NCBI GenBank assembly: GCA_937858165.1
Contig: CALLZA010000403.1
Location: 1 to 10,722, forward strand
Direction of reading: 5' to 3'
DNA from: an uncultured Ardenticatenia bacterium
GTDB lineage: Bacteria; Chloroflexota; Anaerolineae; Promineifilales; Promineifilaceae
Length of the DNA: 10,722 nucleotides
This document shows, in pieces, positions 4,863-10,722 of this stretch (position 1 is the stretch's first letter; the number at the start of each line of letters is the position of its first letter). A program made the translations under genes and the position numbers. The notes beneath the pieces are model-generated. The model saw only the letters and a list, made by a program, of their open reading frames with translations, was not told the origin of the DNA and did no database searches.

Positions 4863-6908
4863 TCAGTCCGCCTCAACACGCAGCGTGTAGGCGGTATTCG
4901 TATTATTGCCGCCAACGACGACAACACGCACGTAGTAGCGACCTGGCGGGGCGTTGTAGGCGATGCTATAGGGCACGTCCGGGTCGTAGCCGACGCGGTC
5001 GCTGACTGATTCGCGGTACAGATGGAGCTGCGGGTCGGTGCCGGTGATGTTGGTCAGGATGATGTTGAGTTGCCGCGTTGTCACCAGGTCGAAGTAGTAG
5101 TAGTCGGACAGGTCGTTGGGGAAGCCCTGGTAGACGCGGTTGAGCAGGATCGGCCCATTGGCCTGGCTGATCGAGTTATTAGGCTCGCTCTCCATGGGGC
5201 CGAGGAAGCCAGGCTGGCCATAGATGATAAAGGGCAAGGTGGCCCGGCTTCCGTCGCCCGCTTGCTGCACGTAGTTTACGTGCGCCGTGTGGTTGGCCGC
5301 GGGCATGGTGACCGTGTTCGTCGTAGCGGTGCTGGCGTCGTTGTTCGTGCCACTCCAGCCGGCCACGTACCAGCCGGCGGTTGGCGTCGCCGTCAGGGTG
5401 ATGTTCTCCCCGGCGACGTACTGTCCCGTGCCGCAGCCGTTCGAAAAGGCCGGCGTGGCGACGGGGTTGCTGCCCTGGCCACTGTGAGTGCGCGTCAATG
5501 TTCGGCAGGTCGGCGGAGCCAGCTCGTAAATGACGCTGGCCGTGTGATTGGCCGCGGGCATAATGACCGTGTTCGTCGTGGCCGTGCTGCCGTCGTTGTT
5601 CGTGCCGCTCCAGCCGGCCACGCGCCAGCCGGCAGCCGGTGTCGCCGTCAGGGTGATGTTCTCCCCGCTGATGTACTGTCCGGTGCTACAGCCGGCCGAC
5701 TTGTTGGGCGAGACGCCCAGGTTACCCTGGCCGGTGTGAGTCAACGTCAGGGTGTAGCAGGTAGGCGCGGTCTGCACGTAAGCCACGCTGACCGTGTGGT
5801 TGGCCGCGGGCATGATGACCGTGTTCGTCGTGGCCGTGCTGCCGTCGTTGTTCGTGCCGCCCCAGCCGGCCACGCCCCAGCCGGCGGCCGGCGCGGCCGT
5901 CAGGGTGATGTTCTCCCCGCTGATGTACTGGCCGGTGCCGCAGCCGGCCGACTTGTTGGGCGAAGCAACCGGGTCGCTGCCCTGACCGGTATGATTACGC
6001 GTCAGCGTGTAACAGGACGCTGAGTAGCTCAGCGCGATGGCCCGCGGCTGGACGACACCGTCGGTCGACGAGAACAACAGCTGGTTGTTGCTGCCATTAC
6101 TATCGGCGCGACGAATCTCTTGCGCATCCCAATCGCCCCAGTAGACGCGGCCGGAGTCTACGTCTACGCTGACATAGCGCGGATTGGGAAGATCGAGCCA
6201 TAGACCTGGGCCGCCGCCTGTCAAATTCGCCGTGTAGATAGCGCCGAGGCCACTGACGACCCAGTAGATACGATTGCGCGCGGGGTCTACGGCGATATCC
6301 AGCGGCCCGCTCTGTGCATCTACCGGCGGCACGATCATCGTCTTGTTGGTCCCGGTCAGGGTCGCCCGCCAAACGCCGCGCGAGTCCAGTTCCGTCCAGT
6401 AGAGGAAGTCATTGACCGTGTCAACGGCGATGCCGACCGGTCTACCCAGGCCGCTAACGACTGTCTCAATACCCGAGCCGTTCAGATTGGCGCGGCGAAT
6501 GCGATTGGTGCCGTTGTTCTCCGCCCAGTAGACCTTGCCGGCAGGTACATCGAGGGCGACACGATCCGCGTTCGACAGCGCAGAGCTGAGCGTGGTGACG
6601 CCGGAGCAGTCGAGGTTGGCGCTGCGCAACCGGCCCTGATCGCGTTCGGCCCAGTACATCTTGCCGGCGGCGGAGTCGAGCGCGATACCGCTGATTTCGG
6701 CTACGCTACTCAGGCAGACTGTCGGGTTGCCGCTCCCGTCGGCATTTCCTCGTCTGATCTGGCCACTGTCCCACTGGACCCAATAGAGCGACGTAGCCGC
6801 GTCGGGCGGCGACGGATCGATCTCTTCCGCCGCCATGCCGGGCTGGCGTAGCCCCTGCAAAACGCCGGCCAATAACACTAAGAAGAAGACTGGAGCAACA
6901 CGACGCAT
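4863..6908 (-). CDS. Exported YWTD-propeller protein with three InlB-like modules and a PPC domain
   Basis: The 681-residue product opens with a classic signal peptide (MRRVAPVFFLVLLAGVLQGL, probable cleavage after MAA near 27). Six repeats with LYWV 41, MYWA 84, VYWA 126, LYWT 169, IYWV 214 and VYWG 256, each followed by an IRRANLNGSG-like strand, form one YWTD / LDL-receptor class B six-bladed propeller to about 295. Three InlB-like modules start at C299, C384 and C468. After a linker with TLPFIIYG comes a bacterial pre-peptidase C-terminal (PPC) domain at about 575-680: ESEPNNSISQAN, then FPNDLSDYYYFDL, and GRYYVRVVV near the end. PPC domains usually accompany secreted hydrolases, but no catalytic domain is present. 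The protein is most likely extracellular, with ligand or surface binding inferred. AGGAG just before ATA-ATG is a strong ribosome site. It is first of a probable two-gene operon with the TolB-propeller gene. Confidence 0.87.
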   Translation of the reverse strand: MRRVAPVFFLVLLAGVLQGLRQPGMAAEEIDPSPPDAATSLYWVQWDSGQIRRGNADGSGNPTVCLSSVAEISGIALDSAAGKMYWAERDQGRLRSANLDCSGVTTLSSALSNADRVALDVPAGKVYWAENNGTNRIRRANLNGSGIETVVSGLGRPVGIAVDTVNDFLYWTELDSRGVWRATLTGTNKTMIVPPVDAQSGPLDIAVDPARNRIYWVVSGLGAIYTANLTGGGPGLWLDLPNPRYVSVDVDSGRVYWGDWDAQEIRRADSNGSNNQLLFSSTDGVVQPRAIALSYSASCYTLTRNHTGQGSDPVASPNKSAGCGTGQYISGENITLTAAPAAGWGVAGWGGTNNDGSTATTNTVIMPAANHTVSVAYVQTAPTCYTLTLTHTGQGNLGVSPNKSAGCSTGQYISGENITLTATPAAGWRVAGWSGTNNDGSTATTNTVIMPAANHTASVIYELAPPTCRTLTRTHSGQGSNPVATPAFSNGCGTGQYVAGENITLTATPTAGWYVAGWSGTNNDASTATTNTVTMPAANHTAHVNYVQQAGDGSRATLPFIIYGQPGFLGPMESEPNNSISQANGPILLNRVYQGFPNDLSDYYYFDLVTTRQLNIILTNITGTDPQLHLYRESVSDRVGYDPDVPYSIAYNAPPGRYYVRVVVVGGNNTNTAYTLRVEAD
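5271..6014 (-). repeat. Three tandem repeats of about 253 bp coding InlB-like modules
   Basis: The copies lie at 5778-6014, 5526-5759 and 5271-5507. Copies one and two share 46 identical bases starting at the ATGACCGTGTTC near 5814 and 5563. A 35-base run at 5584-5618 is identical to 3696-3730 in the neighbouring gene. The second copy is one residue shorter, so the period is 255 and then 252 bp. Confidence 0.88.
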
Positions 6909-7120
6909 TATCTCCTCCCTCGCTCGTTTGACAACGCCGCCGTGCCCTTGTTCAGTCCAAAGACGTTTGAGGCGGGACTACACGATAGATACTGGTCATA
7001 TTAGTCTATCATAATTTAGGCACGACGAAAGCAACCTCACGCTCAGCCCGGATATGAATTCAATCCCCAGCCCTCCACAGACCAGATTGGGTTCCCAATG
7101 CAGCCTCATCACGTAATTGA

Positions 7121-7146
7121 AAAGGCCCCGCTTGCGCAGGGCCTTT
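7121..7146 (-). terminator. Rho-independent terminator of the PLP-enzyme gene
   Basis: AAAGGCCC and GGGCCTTT form a perfect 8-bp stem around a 10-nt loop that itself contains TGCGCA. Read on the minus strand, the stem ends in CCTTTTCAATTA, a short U-tract as expected for an intrinsic terminator. It lies about 62 bp beyond the stop codon of the minus-strand gene. The plus-strand flank TTTCTTCTCTT is also T-rich, so it may work in both directions. Confidence 0.7.
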
Positions 7147-7155
7147 CTTCTCTTC

Positions 7156-7173
7156 AACCCGCTTCAGCGGGTT
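7156..7173. repeat. Hairpin with a TTCA loop (stem AACCCGC)
   Basis: AACCCGC-TTCA-GCGGGTT is a perfect 7-bp stem with a tetraloop. It lies between the terminator hairpin and a second hairpin with the same loop. It may add to termination or be a REP-like unit. Confidence 0.55.
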
Positions 7174-7185
7174 TCGTTTGTCAGC

Positions 7186-7203
7186 CGCGGATTTCAATCC
7201 GCG
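7186..7203. repeat. Hairpin with a TTCA loop (stem CGCGGAT)
   Basis: CGCGGAT-TTCA-ATCCGCG is a perfect 7-bp stem with the same TTCA tetraloop as the hairpin 30 bp away, but with a different stem sequence. It begins 5 bp after the stop codon of the PLP-enzyme gene. Confidence 0.55.
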
Positions 7204-7208
7204 AGCGC

Positions 7209-8672
7209 CTAGTTCAACAACCCCACCCGCGCATTAAACGCCTCAATCAGCTTGTCAATCTGCTTGTCCAAGCCGTGGATGCTCGTCCAGTACGTCGGGT
7301 CATACCACTGGGCCATCAGCTCTTCATACGTCTTGCCCTGCTGCTCGACCCAGGTGTAGTACTTCAGGTTGTGGACGCGCTTGCGCTCCTGGTAGGTCAA
7401 CTCCAGCAGGTTGTCGGTGCTCTCGCCCATCAGGTAGCGGTGGTAGACGCCGGCGGCGTCCAGCGGCGTGAACGCCCCTTCCAGCTCGCGGTACTCGTCA
7501 ACGCGGCTGTTGTACATCTCCATCGAGTCGGTGGCGATGGTCATGACCACGTCGTTCGGCCCCATCTCGTAGTACTTGGCCATCTTGATCGCCGACAGCA
7601 TGTTGCTGATGCCGCTGATGCCCAGGTCGGGCAGCAGGTCGATCAGGTCGGCCGACACGCCCTGCGCCGCCAGATACTCGCGCCCGGCGTCCTCGTTGAA
7701 CAGGCGCATGATGGCCACCGGCGCGGCGTCGTCAATAGCCACAACCATGTCGGTGTTCTTCACGTTGTGGATCCACGGCACGTGCTTATCGCCGATGCCC
7801 TCGATGCGGTGGGCGCCGAAGCCATTATTGAGCAGCGTCGGGCATTGCAGCGCCTCGCTGGCACAGATGACGCTGCCCGGGAACTGCTCCTTCATGTAGT
7901 CGCCGCTGGCGATCGTCCCGGCCGAACCGGTGGCGGAGGCCATGCCCCGATAGTGGTCCTGCGGCCCCATGATGCTCTTCAGCACCTCATGCATCGCTGG
8001 GCCGGTGACGCTGTAGTGCCACAGATAGTTGCCGAACTCCTCAAACTGGTTGAAGATCGACAGGTCTTCGCCCGAGGCGCGCAGCTCCCAGCACTTGTCG
8101 AAGATCTCTTTGACGTTGCTCTCTGAGCCGGGCGTCTTGATGATCTCGCCGGCTACGCTCTGCAACCACTCAAACCGCTCGCGGCTCATGCCTTCCGGCA
8201 GGATGGCAATCGACTCACAGGCCAGCAGGTTGGAGTCATACGCCCCGCCGCGGCAGTAGTTGCCGGTGCTGGGCCAGACGGCCTTCTGCGTTGTCGGGTC
8301 AAACTGGCCGGTGACGAGACGAGGCACCAGGCAGCCGAAGGCCGCGCCGACCTTGTGCGCTCCGGTGGGGAACCACTTGCCGATGATCACCACCACTCGC
8401 GCGTCGACGCCGGTGATCGCCTTGGGGAATTCGATGTAGTTGACGCCGCCGTAGCCGCCACCGCGAGCCGTCGGCTCGTTGTGCCAGTTGATGCGGAACA
8501 GGTTAACTGGGTTCAGGTCCCACAGGCCGACGTCGGCCAGGTTACGCTTGACGGCGTCGGGGATGAGGGCCGGGTTGCGCTGCTGCTCAAAGGTCGGGAT
8601 GATAATGTTGCGTTCGCGGGCGCGCTGCACGGCGCGCTCCAGAGGCTGCTCGTGGATGGTCAGGTCGATCAT
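7209..8672 (-). CDS. Fold-type II PLP-dependent enzyme (tryptophan synthase beta / cysteine synthase superfamily)
   Basis: From the chosen start the protein has 487 residues. K107 in FPTGAHKVGAAF sits where TrpB and cysteine synthases carry the lysine that binds pyridoxal phosphate (TGAHK is the TrpB form). STGN at 135-138 begins an STGNYCRGGAYDSN segment, matching the asparagine loop that contacts the cofactor ring. TGSAGT at 248-253 is the glycine-rich loop that would bind the cofactor phosphate. The C-terminal 100 residues (EYRELEGAFTPLDAAGVYHRYLMGE...) exceed a minimal cysteine synthase. Members cleave or form bonds at C-beta of serine-, cysteine- or threonine-like substrates; the substrate here cannot be deduced. 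No trpA or cysE is near. The frame is open back to 8801, but that start lies inside a hairpin. ATG 8672 has GAGGA 7 nt upstream and fits the downstream position of the promoter, so it is preferred. It is probably a cytoplasmic, single-gene transcription unit. Confidence 0.85.
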   Translation of the reverse strand: MIDLTIHEQPLERAVQRARERNIIIPTFEQQRNPALIPDAVKRNLADVGLWDLNPVNLFRINWHNEPTARGGGYGGVNYIEFPKAITGVDARVVVIIGKWFPTGAHKVGAAFGCLVPRLVTGQFDPTTQKAVWPSTGNYCRGGAYDSNLLACESIAILPEGMSRERFEWLQSVAGEIIKTPGSESNVKEIFDKCWELRASGEDLSIFNQFEEFGNYLWHYSVTGPAMHEVLKSIMGPQDHYRGMASATGSAGTIASGDYMKEQFPGSVICASEALQCPTLLNNGFGAHRIEGIGDKHVPWIHNVKNTDMVVAIDDAAPVAIMRLFNEDAGREYLAAQGVSADLIDLLPDLGISGISNMLSAIKMAKYYEMGPNDVVMTIATDSMEMYNSRVDEYRELEGAFTPLDAAGVYHRYLMGESTDNLLELTYQERKRVHNLKYYTWVEQQGKTYEELMAQWYDPTYWTSIHGLDKQIDKLIEAFNARVGLLN

Positions 8673-8721
8673 GGGTGTTTCCTCGTGCGTGATAGGGACA
8701 ATGGGAATCTTGTCCGCATTG

Positions 8722-8754
8722 GTCATATTGTATGACAATCGGACAATATGACAA
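8722..8754 (-). promoter_or_regulatory. Promoter of the PLP-enzyme gene overlapped by an operator-like inverted repeat
   Basis: On the minus strand, TTGTCA (8754-8749) and TACAAT (8732-8727) are separated by 16 bp and each match the sigma-70 consensus in five of six positions. Transcription would start near 8720, about 48 nt before the preferred ATG at 8672. A perfect 10-bp inverted repeat, GTCATATTGT at 8722-8731 and ACAATATGAC at 8743-8752, covers both boxes. The half-sites are 21 bp apart centre to centre, two helical turns, as expected for a dimeric repressor. No candidate regulator gene is visible in this window. Confidence 0.65.
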
Positions 8755-8760
8755 ATAAAT

Positions 8761-8813
8761 AGACCTGACAGGTTGTTGACAGCGGCGGCCATCGTCGACA
8801 ACCTGTCAGGTCT
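8761..8813. repeat. Long inverted repeat (20-bp arms) between uvrA and the PLP-enzyme gene
   Basis: AGACCTGACAGGTTGTTGAC at 8761-8780 pairs with 8794-8813 with one difference, around a 13-nt loop. The right arm ends 5 bp before the uvrA stop codon. On the minus strand the stem is followed by ATTTATTTG, so it can act as uvrA's terminator. Related AGACCTGACAGGTT palindromes are dispersed repeats in several bacterial groups by general recollection, so it may be a mobile or REP-like repeat adopted as terminator. A shorter AACCTGTCAG occurs at about 2992-3001. Confidence 0.85.
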
Positions 8814-8818
8814 AGGAA

Positions 8819-10709
<1,891 letters not shown>

Positions 10710-10722
10710 CTGTCTCTTATAA
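10710..10722 (-). other. Untrimmed Nextera mosaic end at the right edge
   Basis: CTGTCTCTTATAA is the reverse complement of the end of the Tn5 mosaic end, with one mismatch at the outermost base. With the adapter at the left edge it shows that the contig spans between two adapter read-throughs. The uvrA frame must not be extended through it. Confidence 0.93.

Larger units (their letters stand above)
6909..7208. other. 300-bp intergenic region between the propeller operon and the PLP-enzyme gene
   Basis: No convincing gene is present. The left part (6909-7010) must hold the promoter of the propeller operon. It contains a 6-bp inverted repeat GATAGA...TCTATC at 6984-7010 around GGTCATATT, but no clear -35/-10 pair. 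The middle (7011-7115) shows nothing I can name. The right part (7121-7203) is a row of three hairpins, described separately. Confidence 0.6.

Noticed and set aside
3128..6014. Regular spacing of near-identical sequence, considered as CRISPR or satellite DNA
   Set aside because: The period of about 255 bp is in frame and codes for protein modules. CRISPR repeats are much shorter and lie between spacers outside genes.
5022..6023. Plus-strand open frame of 333 codons with internal repeats
   Set aside because: It is antisense to the InlB-like modules and PPC domain. Its repeats are only the mirror of the repeats in the real gene.
7098..8126. Plus-strand open frame of 342 codons
   Set aside because: It is antisense to the PLP-enzyme gene, which has all its family motifs.
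8673..8801. N-terminal extension of the PLP enzyme (start at 8801 or at 8726)
   Set aside because: The extension would start inside the long hairpin and span the promoter and operator. Neither ATG has a Shine-Dalgarno, whereas the ATG at 8672 does.

Overview
The window looks like one short assembled contig from a high-GC bacterium. The most likely source is a Chloroflexota metagenome-assembled genome (Anaerolineae or Ardenticatenia-like). That guess rests on gene content and style: an effector-associated-domain TIR protein, large exported beta-propeller proteins with InlB-like modules and a PPC domain, a stand-alone Y1 transposase, and dispersed AGACCTGACAGGTT-type inverted repeats. It was not tested by any database search. 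Both ends carry unremoved sequencing adapter: bases 55-124 are an Illumina/Nextera P5, index and mosaic-end sequence after T/G-rich junk, and 10710-10722 is the mosaic end in the other orientation. Genuine genomic DNA is about 125-10709, and the first and last genes are cut by the contig edges.

Layout, left to right. (1) 125-919, minus strand: a truncated effector-associated domain plus TIR protein, probably of a conflict or defence system. (2) 986-1486, plus strand, divergent from it: a complete single-domain HUH/Y1 transposase (IS200/RAYT type) followed by a perfect 11-bp hairpin. (3) 1566-2150 and 2298-2888, minus strand: two small multi-pass membrane proteins, DUF4203/TMEM198-like and HdeD/DUF308-like. 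(4) 6908 to 3047, minus strand: a probable two-gene operon of large exported proteins. The first gene has a YWTD propeller, three InlB-like modules and a PPC domain. The second has a TolB-type propeller and three InlB-like modules. (5) 7121-7203: a cluster of three hairpins ending the next gene. (6) 7209-8672, minus strand: a fold-type II PLP-dependent enzyme, whose promoter is overlapped by a perfect inverted repeat with operator geometry. (7) 8761-8813: a 20-bp-arm hairpin. (8) 8819-10709, minus strand: the C-terminal two thirds of UvrA.

Except for the transposase, every gene is on the minus strand. Only the two propeller genes look tightly co-transcribed (40-bp gap). UvrA and the PLP enzyme are separated by a strong hairpin and by a good promoter for the PLP gene. 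No tRNA, rRNA, CRISPR array or phage gene was seen. The most interesting signals are the mosaic InlB-like modules shared by two adjacent genes, the EAD-TIR gene sharing a short divergent regulatory region with a Y1 transposase, the operator-like repeat before the PLP enzyme, and several intergenic hairpins with related loops. I do not see a complete undescribed system. The TIR protein is the best lead to one, and its remaining part and partners lie beyond the contig end.
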